64,000 bases of DNA, taken from the NCBI GenBank assembly GCA_029204225.1, contig CM055095.1:14600049-14664048 (forward strand), read 5' to 3'. A program made the position numbers and the translations under genes. The number at the start of each line of letters is the position of its first letter. Position 1 is the first letter of the stretch. Under the pieces are notes generated by a model. The model made no database searches and had not been told where the DNA came from. It saw only the letters and a program-made list of their open reading frames with translations. The DNA comes from Diphasiastrum complanatum. Taxonomy: Eukaryota > Streptophyta > Lycopodiopsida > Lycopodiales > Lycopodiaceae. Below, one piece after another: positions 44,461-55,852 of the stretch.

Positions 44461-45290
44461 TCAATGGCTGTCCTCGGCCAGTTGAGAATTTGTTTGACTG
44501 ACTAGGACGCCCTCCTACACACTTTTACAGCTTTAAAAACAATTCAAAATGGAGAGAAAACCCTACGTTTGTGCTTCTAAACCCTAGGCCATGGTTTTTC
44601 TTGTAGATTTTGAAGTTGGCTGGCTGTTTACAACTCTCTGGCAGGCCAATCTTTCACCTCTAAGGTTGCCCAATAGCAAGCAATCCACTGCTTCAATCGG
44701 TTCTTAAAATAGTGTCCGATTGGATGCACACCAATTGCAAACACCAAGCAGCCTCTTTTCGAAATTTTTAGAATTCCTCCTCTCCACTCTTTAGATTCAA
44801 CTAACAAGTCATGTCACTGAATCTTCACATAGTCTCAAGCTTAGCAAGCTTTTGTGCGCTATAATCTGTGCACTAGTGCTTTACTTTATGTCTTCAACCC
44901 GCCGTAAACCCCGAACTCTCAGAAGACTGCTCTCCTGAATCTCTCTTCAACGACGACGCTATATTGTTGTGTACACTCCCTGTACGGCTCTAATACCAAC
45001 TTAGAATTTGCTTCGAACAGGAACACAGATCATGCTACACAGAAACACAGACAGAATAACACTCTCCACACCAAGCTCACATAGCAAACTATATTTCTCA
45101 AAACGAAAATACACTGTACATATAGTTCTTCACTAAGGCAACCCATGCATGGCCCAAGTTGACATTGACGGGACACGTGTCTTGTCGACTCACCTCGTGG
45201 CGAGGCAAACTGATTCTTATCCACTGATAGGACCCATAGTACAGTAACACAATAGTTCTACTTTAATTCTAACTGACTGATCATTTGGGA
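44461..45290 (-). other. Gene-free; possible Copia primer site and LTR
   Basis: The minus strand at 44986-44999 reads TTGGTATTAGAGCC, resembling a Copia primer site, with LTR-like AT-rich sequence beyond (45001-45270). No partner LTR or coding sequence. Confidence 0.35.
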
Positions 45291-46078
45291 TGAGGCTCCC
45301 ATGGTGTCTAAGCATGCTATAGAGTGTGGATGGAGTGGCGAGGTACACTCAGAACATTGTGTATTCAGAAGAGTTGTAGTAGTAAGTTTGAAGTGATGTT
45401 TATGGTCTATGGTTTCAGGATGCAATGTACAGTTAGAATTAGAGTTAGGGTTAGACTTAGCGTTTGGGATGTAGCTTGCTCAAAAACTGTCTACTATTAC
45501 AATGCTCATCTGATTTTCATCCATCAAATTTTTCTTGCACAACTTTCACTTGGAGAAATGACAATTTACTCCAACAACTTTCTCACACAACACAAAAAAG
45601 AGGTTACAGGCCTCAAAAGAGCTTACATGAATTCAAAAATTGCATTCAAATTCCAGTTCATGATGGAAAACAACACATTCAAATTCGATACAGGATCAAC
45701 TTGGAAAATTTGTAATTTTTCGAGTCATTGTATAATTTCTCGAGTCAATGTATATTTTTCGAGTCTTTCTATATTTTCGATACAGTATAAATTTCGGTAC
45801 TGTCAGTTAAAATTTTGACCCACGATGCAGTGTTAACAGTCCGCCTACTTTGTACATTCAAAGGCGGTTGTAATAAATGTAACATATCGTCAAATGTCCA
45901 TTGCCCCTCAACCCCTTCCCCGAAAAATGCGACACTGCCCTCCCATTTTAGGCAGTTTCTGTTGGATTTCAATGCTAAGCCTCAAATACATTCAATAGAA
46001 AGCTGTATGTACTTATATAGAAACCAGAAAAAGAAACCTCAAATTTTTGAGCAGAAGATTAAAAAAATTTAGTATCGA
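45291..46078. other. Gene-free stretch
   Basis: Two overlapping open frames (45324-45818, 45464-45715) show no family signature. A small hairpin CCGCCTACTTTG / CAAAGGCGG lies at about 45841-45868. Confidence 0.35.
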
Positions 46079-46083
46079 ATTTT
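46079..46083. other. Target-site duplication of solo LTR (left)
   Basis: ATTTT, repeated at 46902-46906. Confidence 0.65.
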
Positions 46084-46901
46084 TGTGAAAATTGGCAAAA
46101 GCAAACTTGATCAATATCATAATGACTTGTACCTATTTTTATTACACATGTGTGGAGCCTGTTCCCACGTGTGAAATAAATGTACTTTTCATGTAGTACA
46201 ATCATATAGCTTGTACATATAGTTTAAATAGAGTTCTATTGGCTAAAAAGGCCAAAATCATGTTTTTTAGTCATATGCCACATGGCATCAATCTAGAAAT
46301 TGCATGAAGCCACATCATGAGATTAGGTGTCAAATCCCATGTGTAGAGGTCTGCTCACACGTGTGGAATAAGCTGAGGAAGTCGAATTTTCACTTCTAGA
46401 AATGTTTTTCCTAGTTCTCTACATAGAAGAAAAATGGACCAAAAGTGCTCAAAATAGAAGGTTTTGTCCAAGTGTCAATTTTGCATGATGAATCATCACA
46501 TGACAAAGCACCCTCACACATGTGAGATTAGAGGGATTATCAGTACTACGAGCTCCCACTTTTTGTATATATAGAGCTACATTTGGCCATCATCATTAAG
46601 CAACACCAATCTTGGTTTTGGAGGCAATTCTTGTCAATTTCATCATTTGTCTTGATTTTTCTTGATAGTTTTGAGTTTCTATCATATTGTAATTTGATTT
46701 CAGGCTGGAGTCCGTACTCTGACAGGTTTTCACACGTGTGAAACCAGCAAGTACAATTCCCATTCATTTATGATTCTTCTTGTTAGATTTTCTCATCTAA
46801 ATTTGATCTAGATTTATCTAAATCTTGTGTAGATTGGTAGATCAATTGTGTCTAACATCCAATCACTCTTGTGGATCATTTTAGGATCCATTCTTGGTCC
46901 A
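46084..46901 (+). mobile_element. Solo LTR of a Copia-2/Copia-A-like family
   Basis: 818 bp, TGTGAAAATTGGCAAAA...TTGGTCCA, flanked by ATTTT on both sides (46079-46083 and 46902-46906). TATATATAG is at 46566-46574. The palindrome TTTCACACGTGTGAAA is at 46728-46743. The 3' part aligns with the reverse complement of 13405-13520. No internal sequence: the usual product of LTR-LTR recombination. Confidence 0.8.
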
Positions 46902-46959
46902 ATTTTGCAAATTTCCACTATTTTTTTGACCCAAAGATCGCAATCCAAAATCTGCTCCA

Positions 46960-47848
46960 TATTTGATCTTATAAATCCATTTGCAAGTGATAGACATCTT
47001 ACCCTCAAGTAGCTCAACCAAGTTTCACATCCTATTTTTTGATATGGCCTCCATTTCTGTTTCCATTGCTGCACGCCACTCCTTGTGCTCCTTTGCTTCA
47101 TGAACGGTTTTTGGTTCTTGAGCCTTTAGCATGGAACCCATTAGGGCTAGATTTATTTCTAACCTTGTAGGAGGTTTCCGATTTCTGCTTGACCTTCTAA
47201 GCTCTCCTTGTTTGCTAGATTCGGGAGTATCTGCCTTTTTAGCATCACATGTGACTGATAAGTACCATTTAGGTACTCTCTTAGGGATTTCAGCATCAAA
47301 CTTATCTTTTTCCATTGGATCTTCTGCATCAAAATCCACTCCTTTCTTGCCCTGTACTTCCGCTCCCTCATCGAAAGGTTTACTGATTTCTTCAGATTGT
47401 TCACCTTGACCCATCTCGTCAAATGTAGCATCCCTAGAAATCACAAGCTTCTGTGCATTTGTATCATACATCCTATATGCCTTGGCCTTCTCATCATATC
47501 CAAGGAAAATACACTTGACAGCTTTTCCATCCAATCTCCTTCGTTTCTCATCAGGAATATGAGCATAAGCATCACAACCAAATACTCTCAAATGAGAAAT
47601 ATTAGGTTTCTTTCCAGTAAAAGCTTCATGAGGTGTCTTACCTTCCACATATTTCGGAGGACACCGATTCAGGATGTGTGTAGCTGTGTTGCAAGCTTCT
47701 GTCCAAAAGGTATTTGGCATACCCTTGCTTTTGAGCATTGCCCTGGCCATCTCAACAATGGATCTATTCTTTCACTCTGCAACTCCGTTTTGCTACGGTG
47801 AATAATGTGTTGTAGTCTGCCTCTCGATCCCTTGATCTTTGCAAACAT
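46960..47848 (-). pseudogene. Copia-3 integrase C-terminus, linker and start of RT
   Basis: A 241-codon open stretch (47750-47025). It begins just after the Glu-containing block (QNGVAE, followed by a TGA) with VEMARAMLKSKGMPNTFWTE, then KTPHEAFTGKKPNISHLRVF, FLGYDEKAKAYRMYD and the RSSRNRKPPTRLEI linker end. RT follows at HKEWRAAMETEMEAISKNRM and, after a frameshift, WNLVELPEGKMSITCKWIYK (about 47035-46960). After that the sequence no longer resembles RT. The palm motifs and RNase H are lost. Confidence 0.85.
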
Positions 47849-48655
47849 CAATAAAAATACTCACCACCTCCATCAGATCTTAAAGTCTTGATGTAACTTC
47901 CTGTTTGCTTTTCAACTAATGCCTTGAATTCCTTGAACTTAGCAAAAGCGTCTGATTTCTTGCTTATGAAATAAATCCAAATACATCTGCTATAATCATC
48001 AATAAAGGTAATAAAATAATAGTAGCCACTAAGAGATCTAGTCTGCATTGGTCCACATAGATCACTGTGGACAAGATCTAGAATGCCACTGGCTCTCCTT
48101 GCTCCACTTTTGGAAAACCTCTCTGTGTGTTGTTTTCCCAAAATGCAACCTTCACAGATTTTTCCTTCAAAAGAATATCAAGCAATCCAATAACTTTTTC
48201 AGAATCTATAAACTTTGAGCACTAATATGACCAAATCGTTGATGCCAAAGATCACTTCGACTATCAACAGTGCTTACCATAGCTTGAGTAAAAGATCTCG
48301 CATTCAATTTGTAGAGTCAATTCTCGTTGACTCTAGCTCCTGTAGCAATCACTTTGTAGTGATTCTTGATGTCCTGACGAGACATTTGTCGCTATCAAAC
48401 TCAACCTTGAGTTGTTGATCAGCCATTGTCCCAACTGATAGTAAATTGTTGGCTAAACCAGGAACATATTGCACATTGCTTATCTGCTTTATCATTCCGC
48501 TGGCTAGCTTCACTAGTACCACTCCAAATCCTTTCACAGGTAGCAATTGGCCATCAGCTTGTCCAACTTCATCGCCATTGTGGATTTCCTTGAATTTCGA
48601 AAACCACTCCTTCCTCGAAGTCATGTGCTTGGATGCTCCACTATCGATGTATCAG
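47848..48655 (-). pseudogene. Copia-3 protease and integrase core
   Basis: Protease YIDSGASKHMTSRKEWFSKF at about 48600-48655, preceded by a TGA where Trp is expected, and LANNLLSVGTMADQQLKVEF (about 48440). The integrase core at 48141-47848 has LDLVHSDLCGP, FIDDYSRCIW and LRSDGGGEYFY, with the first two catalytic aspartates. The H-x-C-C zinc part upstream is damaged (48141-48340). Stops and frameshifts occur between blocks. Confidence 0.85.
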
Positions 48656-49624
48656 GTATCCTTTGTTTCGTCACTTGTCATTAGCACCGTAATGAACAAG
48701 TTTGAGCTTTCGCTTGTATCATCTTCATATTGATCATCATCATATTGATGTTGATCAACATAATTGTCTTCATAATGATCATCATCAAATTGATGTTGAT
48801 TAGCATAATTGCCCGCCTGCCATTTGCCTTTTCTTTGTGCTATCTTCTTTTGTTTCTTGAAGCATTCACGCTCCCAATGGCCAGGTTTGTTGCAGTACCT
48901 GCAATTTTCAGGTTTATTTTGTCTGGAATAGCCACGTCCTTGACCTCGAGATTCCTCCTCTCGATTGATACCTACCATGGCCAAATCTTCCGCCTCGTCC
49001 TCTAACTGCAAGAGCTTGATCATAGCCCCTATTACGATGATTCAAGTTCTCTTGATGTTGCTCTTCTTGCAAAAGTAATCCACCTAGCTCTTCATAGGTT
49101 GGAAGATTCTCCCGTGTGGTAGTGCTTGTCACAAACATCTGATGTGACTCACTCAAGCTGTTCAATGTCAGTTGAATGATCTCATGATCCTGTACTCGCT
49201 CTCCAGCGGCAGCTAGTTGATCACGGATCTCCTTTACCTTCAATAGGTGATCGACAATAGTTGCACCATCATCCATCCGTAATGTGTGTAGCTTCGTCTT
49301 CAGGAATAGCACTCGAGATGTGTTTGTGGTCTCAAACAATGCCTTCAACGTATCTCACGCTTCTTTCGGTCCTTCCGAATCTGAAATGTAGGGAATGATA
49401 GCATCTCTGACTGACAAGTTGATGACATTCTGTGCTTTCTGTTTCCTCCTATCAAATGTCCGTTGATCTTCTTCAATCATTGGCCTTGTCTCCTCACCTG
49501 TCACGATCTCCCATAGCTCCTTTTCCATCAGAATGTTCTTCAGTTTGAATTTCCAAACTGCATAGTTGTTGGCTCCTTCCAATTTGCTTGACTCATTGAG
49601 GACACTCTCGCTTAGCATTGCCAT
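48656..49624 (-). pseudogene. Copia-3 gag
   Basis: The ATG at 49624 starts MAMLSESVLNESSKLEGANN, then YAVWKFKLKNILMEKELWEI. After a stop at 49355 (Trp expected) it continues TLKALFETTNTSRVLFLKTK to ELGGLLLQEEQ. A frameshift leads to the Arg/Gly-rich segment and zinc knuckle CRYCNKPGHWEREC (about 48862-48905). Two near-identical acidic repeats follow (NQHQFDDDHYEDNYV / DQHQYDDDQYEDDTS), encoded by an ATGATCATCATC-type tandem near 48725-48800. The acidic repeat is unusual for gag. Confidence 0.85.
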
Positions 49625-51067
49625 AACTGCACTTAGATGAGTTCGGATCACAAAATTGACTGTAAAAATGAAAAATTTGCTGCAAAATTGACAAATGACA
49701 TCTTTGACCACTTTCCAATCCGAGCTATGAACTAAAAGTTATGCCAAATTAGAGATTTTGGCCTTAAAATGGCTCACAACTGTCCTTAAGCCTGAAAATG
49801 GCAATTATTGCCAAACTGCCATTTTTGAAAATTTTCTCCGTCGCGCACAGATCTTCGATTTCAAAAAATTTTATATCAGTGCGTAGCCCTTTGTACCAGC
49901 ATAGCTTTTGTCTAATCAGATCCCAAAAACAGTCTCTCCAGCTAGGTCAAAAACAGTCTCTCTAGCTAGATCAAAACATCACTCTGTTTTCTGCTTATCT
50001 GCAAAAAACCACAGTGGACAGAGCCCTTAAGAAGAATGGGCTAGTCCCAAAGACTAGGGGCACTTGTGGGACCCTTCAATCCGAAATGAAATTTGAAGTG
50101 TATATTCTTCAGTAAATCTCAACCGTTGATCTGGGACATGTGGACGGTCCAGATTAGCTCTGACTTTTCTTGGTACACGTGGCAGTATGCGGTTGGTGCG
50201 CACTAATTGCTCAGCTGCCCATAGACACTTACATACACTAACTTTTTAGAAGGACTGGACGCGCGAGGGAGGCGTTTCGGGCCTGTGCTACAGCGTTTCG
50301 GGCTGGTCTTTAGGCATTTCGGGTCGTTTGGAGGCATTTCGGAGGCATTCAATGGTGTTTCAGCCCCAGAAACCGGTGTTTCGGGCCCCTTTTCAGCATT
50401 TCGGACCATACCAGAGAGTTCTGGTGAGCAGTACACAGACAGAGAAAGAGTAGAAAGCCTATTTCTCAGCAAAAAACATCGTTTCTAAGCCAAATCTTCA
50501 CCCAAAAAATTCGATTTTGAGTGCAAATCCACACTAAATTGACTTGTACTTCGATCTAGCAACCTCCAGAAGTCATCGTTACATAAAATGAGGCTTAAAA
50601 CTTTGATTTTCTGTTACAAGGCTACTTCAAGCAAAAATGTACAAAAATTACAAAAAATTGCTCAAATCTCCACCAAATGGATTAGGAACAATTCCAAACT
50701 GCTAGTAGCAGTATTGCTAAACTTTTGACAGCACAAAATGTTTCCCACAAGTTGATTGAGCAAGTTTCTGATTGAAACTTCTTGAAAACTTGCACTTTCC
50801 ACAAAAAACTGGGAAGTATTGTAACAATCTCCTCACTCAACAGATTTTCAATCTGTCTGATGCTACCCTAGCCTTTCTGATGCCTCCAGGACTGTGTCTT
50901 CATTCCCCACTGATGATTCTGAGCTCCAAAACCTGCAAGATGCACCAAGGAAGGATTTCTTCCAACTTTTGCCTCTCCAAGCTTTCACCTCATGTGAAGG
51001 ACTTTCTCACTTCATTGTGGAGCCTGTGACAAGCTGTATCCACTGATCAGGCATGCAGGACTATCGT
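49625..51067 (-). other. Copia-3 leader with CGAAAYGCC-type repeats
   Basis: About 1.4 kb between primer site and gag ATG. At 50270-50410 a short unit (plus strand: GCATTTCGG / GCGTTTCGGGC) recurs about nine times. It gives Pro/Thr-rich short open frames that I do not regard as genes. Confidence 0.5.
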
Positions 51068-51079
51068 GCTCTGATACCA
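51068..51079 (-). other. Copia-3 primer-binding site
   Basis: The minus strand reads TGGTATCAGAGC immediately next to the LTR end (TTGACA). Confidence 0.9.
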
Positions 51080-51406
<327 letters not shown>

Positions 51407-52888
51407 ACGTGATGTTCAATGCCACAATTTTCACAAGCTAGAGAAAAGCGGAGTTTATCTGGGCTGCGAATACTAGGATGTTTACCTGCACAGATAAAAC
51501 ATCCTCGTATGGCGGGTAGTTGATGTGCAGCAAAGACAGCTTGGTTTGGATTGTAAGCTTGGGCATTGGGATCCACTGTTTGAGCATTAGAATCATAGGT
51601 ATAATAAACAACCATTTCAGTAGAGTATTGCGGTTGAGTATTGCCTTCCACATAGTAAGTGGCCAGATCGATGGTATTCAGATCAAAAATGGACAGTGTT
51701 TTGTGGATCAGGTTGGTTAACGACAAACTGTTGACGTGGGGATGGGCATTGATTTGGTGCAGTTGGTCGTGGTTGGTAGACCCCTGGCACAGGCTGTTGT
51801 GGAGGGTAAGGGCAGTAAGCTCGATAGATGGTGGGTCTGGTGGCTGTTGGGAAATGGTTTCACAGTTGAGGGCATTCATTAGCAGTGTGATGTTGTGAGC
51901 AGATTGGACACCAGACATTTTCTCTTGTTGAAAAGGATTTCTCAGCAATATGTTTTATGGCGATTTGGAAATCAGTAGTGAGTTTATCCATATGAGATTG
52001 TTGAGCTTTTTGCCAAGTTTCCATTTGATGTAGAAGTTCAGAAGATTGAGCAATATTGTCAAACTTCGGGTCATTAGGATGGTTCGGATTCTTAGATTTC
52101 TTTTCACGATTGTCAAAGTCATCATCGAAACCTTCGTCTTCCTCACGGATAGCATCGGTCATCACATCTTTAAGTTGATCATAAAGGTCAACTGGTTTGA
52201 GTTCATGGCAGATGTTTTTAGGAAATCCAATTAAGAACAATTTTATGGCCATACATTCGGTGATATTTTCATCAACACATTTTACTTTGAGATGGTTAAA
52301 ATGCTCAATGTAGTTTCGAATAGACTCTTTGCGACTCATCTTGATGTGGGTAATTTGAATGAATAGGATCTGAGTCAGTTTGGATGGTTTGAAACGCTTG
52401 ATGAGAGCGTCCTTGAGGGTGTTCCAAGAAGCAAGATCAGGAGCTTTGAGATTCAAGTACCATTCCTTGGCGGTTCCTTAGAGTACCATAGGAGATAGGC
52501 ATAGCTTTTCAGTTTTAGAGGTATCTCCATAAAAATGGCATGCATTATAAAAGTCTTGGAGAAATCAGACTGGGTCAGATTCTCCATCGTACTTTGGTGC
52601 ATCGATACGTGGAATTCTTCGTTCTAGTCGTGGAGGAGCCGGATTAGAAGATTCAGCACAGTCACGAGACATGATGTAGAATACAAATGAGCAGGTCAGT
52701 ACTGTACTTGGCCAAAAAGACAGTTTGCTTGTAGAAATGATATCGTAGGACAAAAAACTGGTCTTTCTGGTCATGACAAAATTTGCGGATAGGCTGAGAA
52801 ATCGTGGATAGGTAGAATCATCGAATTGTAATACTTGCGAATTCTGACAGGGAGTTCTGAAGGTCAGAATAGTGATTTCTTTCTCCAC
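51407..52888 (-). pseudogene. Gypsy gag (minus), cut by Copia-3
   Basis: From about 52670 on minus: MSRDCAESSNPAPPRLERRI, then PRIDAPKYDGESDPV (gag N-terminus). 52456-51860 carries the Retrotrans_gag core (SWNTLKDALIKRFKPSKLTQ, ESIRNYIEHFNHLKVKCVDE) and WCPICSQHHTANECPQL. 51948-51407 is a Gln/Asn-rich stretch and the first half of a double zinc-knuckle array (GCFICAGKHPSIRSPDKLRF then CENCGIEHHVVRN), where the Copia-3 LTR interrupts it. Architecture equals the plus-strand gag at 39682-41230, but sequence identity is low. Frameshifts at about 52480 and 51900. Confidence 0.85.
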
Positions 52889-53458
52889 GAATTCTGACCG
52901 CGGTCAGATTTTGAAAAAACAGCCTGATATACTGTCAAAATCCCTTATATCTCATCCAAATCTTTGTCCTAGAATTCGCCGACTTCACTAAGGCTAGATC
53001 TCATCAAAATCGGTCCTCCAACAGTTCCACGAATTCTATCTCAGAGATTTTGCCTGCTTAATGTCAGAAAGTCACCTTTTTTTTCATATTCCCTATATGC
53101 CAGTCAAAACTCTCTGTTAGAATTCACCATCCAGCCTAAGAAATCGTTCTCAAAAAGTACGATTTCTTTGTCCTACCCGTGAATTCTAAAAGTATGATTT
53201 GTTTCCATAAATGAAAGATCAGGGTCTGTTAGGGCTGCAGACAGGCTGGCAAATTCTGATATACATATTCGGTTCGGAAAAAAATCACTTCTTTTCAAGA
53301 AAATGTCCAAGTTGACTCTTTTGTTGATTTCTCCCAGCTTGAATTGCAATGAACACAATGAATTGCAAGATAATCACAATAGTAATTTTGTCTTAATCAC
53401 AAAGTGTTGTTTACAATGCAAATACGTCTCCTTTTATGGCAAAGAGGGATTTCATAAT

Positions 53459-53524
53459 TGTCTACTAACTTATGGGACTAATGGGAGGGTCTTCCATAAG
53501 TGTCTACTAACTTATGGGACTAAT
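53459..53524 (+). repeat. 42-bp tandem repeat
   Basis: TGTCTACTAACTTATGGGAC followed by TAAT, at 53459 and 53501. Confidence 0.8.
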
Positions 53525-53552
53525 TTGTTTCTAGCCTTTCTAGAACTTCTAA

Positions 53553-53655
53553 CTTAGGATTTAGAACTTTAAAGTTTCTTAACTTAGGAAAACTTAAGAT
53601 AAAATATTTCTAATCTTAAGTTTCCTAAGCCTAAGTTCTAAATCTAAGTTTAAGC
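53553..53655. repeat. Imperfect long hairpin
   Basis: The left arm, CTTAGGATTTAGAACTTT...CTTAGGAAAACTTAAGA, pairs with the right arm, TCTTAAGTTTCCTAAGCCTA...GTTCTAAATCTAAG. Arms are about 35-47 bases, the loop about 14. Confidence 0.65.
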
Positions 53656-53854
53656 AATTTTATTATTATTTAAGCTTCTACTCATGGGCTTACAAAACAC
53701 ATGCCATGGTTGAAGTTTATTGACAGATACTCATACGTGAACTTACAAAACACATGCCACAGAGTTTTATTTGTTTCTTTTTATTTTCTCTGTGTTAGCA
53801 CAGTTGCTAACAATTATGGCCTTCCAATAAGATCGAAATGATAGTTTTGATCTT

Positions 53855-55852
53855 TTGCTTTTTCAAAATGCTCCTCTTGATGATGGATGCATCAAAACCC
53901 GGCTTTCCATCCAAGGTGGAGATGACCAAGGTCTCTTCACTAGAGGCAAAGGCAAGTCCAAAGGCAAAGGATCAACATTCAAGAAGTCTTCAAAGCTTGA
54001 GGATCAAGAAGGACCCTCAAAGGCATCTCCATCAACCGCCAAAGTCAAGAAGGACAAATCAAAGGTGAAGTGCTACTATTGTAGCAAGATGGGGCATTAT
54101 GCCTCGGAATGCTTCAAGAGGAAGCAAGATCAAAGCCAAGCCAACATGAGCAAAGAGGCGGAGGAAGAGAGTTCACATGAGGACTCTCTCATGATGTCCA
54201 TATTTTCTTCAACAAGCTTCAAAGGAGAAGATCCTTGGTGGATTGACTCGGGTGCTAGTTCACACATGACTAGCAAAAGGGAGTTTTTCTCTTCGCTCTT
54301 ATCTTATGATGGACCTATAAAGTCTATCTATACAACAAATGATGAAGCTTGTAAGATTGAAGGAGTTGGTAGCATTCCCCTTTGCTTAGGATCTTCCAAA
54401 AAGATCAACATAGAAGGTGCTTTGTACATTCCTACAATAACAAAGAATCTACTAAGTGTTGGCCAAATGGTAGACAATGGTTTCAATGTTGACTTTGCTT
54501 CAAATGAATGTTTCATCAAGAAGAAGGGTAAGATAGTGGCTAAGGGCACTAGACTTGGAAAACTTTATAAGTTGGATGCATTTGTGGATACTAATGTTGT
54601 CATGTTGGCCGAGAAGAGCAAGATATCTACCTTTACTTTACGGCACAAAAGACTTGGACATGTCAACTCGGGTTCCATGGAGGCTATGATCAAGGAGGAG
54701 TATGTTTTAGGCCTACCAAGGTCTATTGGGAAGGAAGACAAAGTTTGTGAAGCTTGTGCTTTATCCAAGGCACATAAGAAGGTGTTTCCTAACTCCATCA
54801 CAAAGTCATCTCATCCTCTTGAGCTCATACACTCGGATGTGCACATTGCTAGCACCAAATATGATGGAGGTTCATCCATGTTTTTAACATTCATTGATGA
54901 CTACTCAAGATATTGTTGGGTGTTCTTACTTTCCTTCAAGTCTCAAGTATTTGATACTTTTGTAAAGTTCAAGTTGTTTGTGGAAAAGCATCATAATCAT
55001 AGCATCAAGATTCTTAGAAGTGACAATGGTGGAGAATTCATCTCCAATGAGTTCAAGGCCTTTTGTGAGGAGGAAGGGATCAAGAAAGAGACTTCTTGTC
55101 CTTACACTCCTCAACAAAATGGAGTTGCTGAAAGAAGGAATAGAACATTATGTGAATGTTCTAAGGCTTTAAGATTAGATGCTTGTTTGCCCAAATCCTT
55201 TTGGGGTGAGTCTCTTGTATGTGCAAACTACTTGATGAATAGGGTGTCTTGCAAAGCAATTGAAGGCAAAACTCCTTATGAGATGTTGTATGGAAAGAAA
55301 CCCAATCTTAATCACTTGAAAGTTTTTGGGTGTATATGCTATGTGCATGTGCCATTGGAAACAAGAACCAAGGAGGATCCATCTTCCACAAGAGGGATCA
55401 TACTTGGATATGCAAGCTCAAGCAAGGGCTACAAAGTCTATCTCCCATCCTTGAACAAATTTGTTGTTTCAAGGGATTTTATCTTTGATGAACATCATAT
55501 GCATATGCTTGAAGAAGGCTCAAGTGCTCCAACAATCAAGAAGAAGATGGCCGAGGAGCAAGATCTTGGTTTTGAGGAGGAGCTCATGGAGGAGCAAGCA
55601 CCAAACCCACCTATCACACCAAGGAGATCTTCAAGGGCAAAAGTGGAGCCATCAAGGCTCAAATATCAAGGCAAAGGGCAGCAAGTTGAGGGTATATTAT
55701 TCACTTCTTATGCTTTATCTAGTTTTGAAGAACCATCTAATGTTGAAGATGCATTGAACTCCAAAGAATGGTATAAAGCTATGTTGGATGAGTATGATGC
55801 CTTGATTGAGAATGAAACTTGGTTGCTTGTTGAAGACCTCAAAGGAATGTAA
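53855..55852 (+). CDS. Copia-4 gag end, protease, integrase open frame (665 codons)
   Basis: Gag C-terminus with Lys/Ser-rich linker and zinc knuckle CYYCSKMGHYASEC (about residues 74-87). Protease has DPWWIDSGASSHM (about 125-137) and NLLSVGQMV. Gag-pre-integrase has LRHKRLGHVNSGSMEAMIKE and CEACALSKAHKKVF. The integrase core has all three catalytic residues: LIHSDVH (D), LRSDNGGEF (D), TPQQNGVAERRNRTL (E). The C-terminal part has GKTPYEMLYGKKPNLNHLKV and IILGYASSSKGYKVY, then the linker PRRSSRAKVEPSRLKYQGKG and the first RT residues. The frame is uninterrupted, so integrase may be intact. The gag N-terminal domain and 5' LTR are missing upstream of about 53890. The stop at 55850 comes from a frameshift. 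Confidence 0.9.
   Translation: MLFQNAPLDDGCIKTRLSIQGGDDQGLFTRGKGKSKGKGSTFKKSSKLEDQEGPSKASPSTAKVKKDKSKVKCYYCSKMGHYASECFKRKQDQSQANMSKEAEEESSHEDSLMMSIFSSTSFKGEDPWWIDSGASSHMTSKREFFSSLLSYDGPIKSIYTTNDEACKIEGVGSIPLCLGSSKKINIEGALYIPTITKNLLSVGQMVDNGFNVDFASNECFIKKKGKIVAKGTRLGKLYKLDAFVDTNVVMLAEKSKISTFTLRHKRLGHVNSGSMEAMIKEEYVLGLPRSIGKEDKVCEACALSKAHKKVFPNSITKSSHPLELIHSDVHIASTKYDGGSSMFLTFIDDYSRYCWVFLLSFKSQVFDTFVKFKLFVEKHHNHSIKILRSDNGGEFISNEFKAFCEEEGIKKETSCPYTPQQNGVAERRNRTLCECSKALRLDACLPKSFWGESLVCANYLMNRVSCKAIEGKTPYEMLYGKKPNLNHLKVFGCICYVHVPLETRTKEDPSSTRGIILGYASSSKGYKVYLPSLNKFVVSRDFIFDEHHMHMLEEGSSAPTIKKKMAEEQDLGFEEELMEEQAPNPPITPRRSSRAKVEPSRLKYQGKGQQVEGILFTSYALSSFEEPSNVEDALNSKEWYKAMLDEYDALIENETWLLVEDLKGM

Larger units (their letters stand above)
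52889..53850. other. Gene-free; Gypsy leader and repeats
   Basis: Probably the leader of the minus Gypsy up to about 53300 (reiterated GAATTCT motifs), then unrelated AT-rich sequence holding a tandem repeat and a hairpin (separate entries). Confidence 0.4.

Noticed and set aside
45324-45818. 164-codon open frame
   Set aside because: No recognisable domain; composition is like surrounding non-coding DNA.
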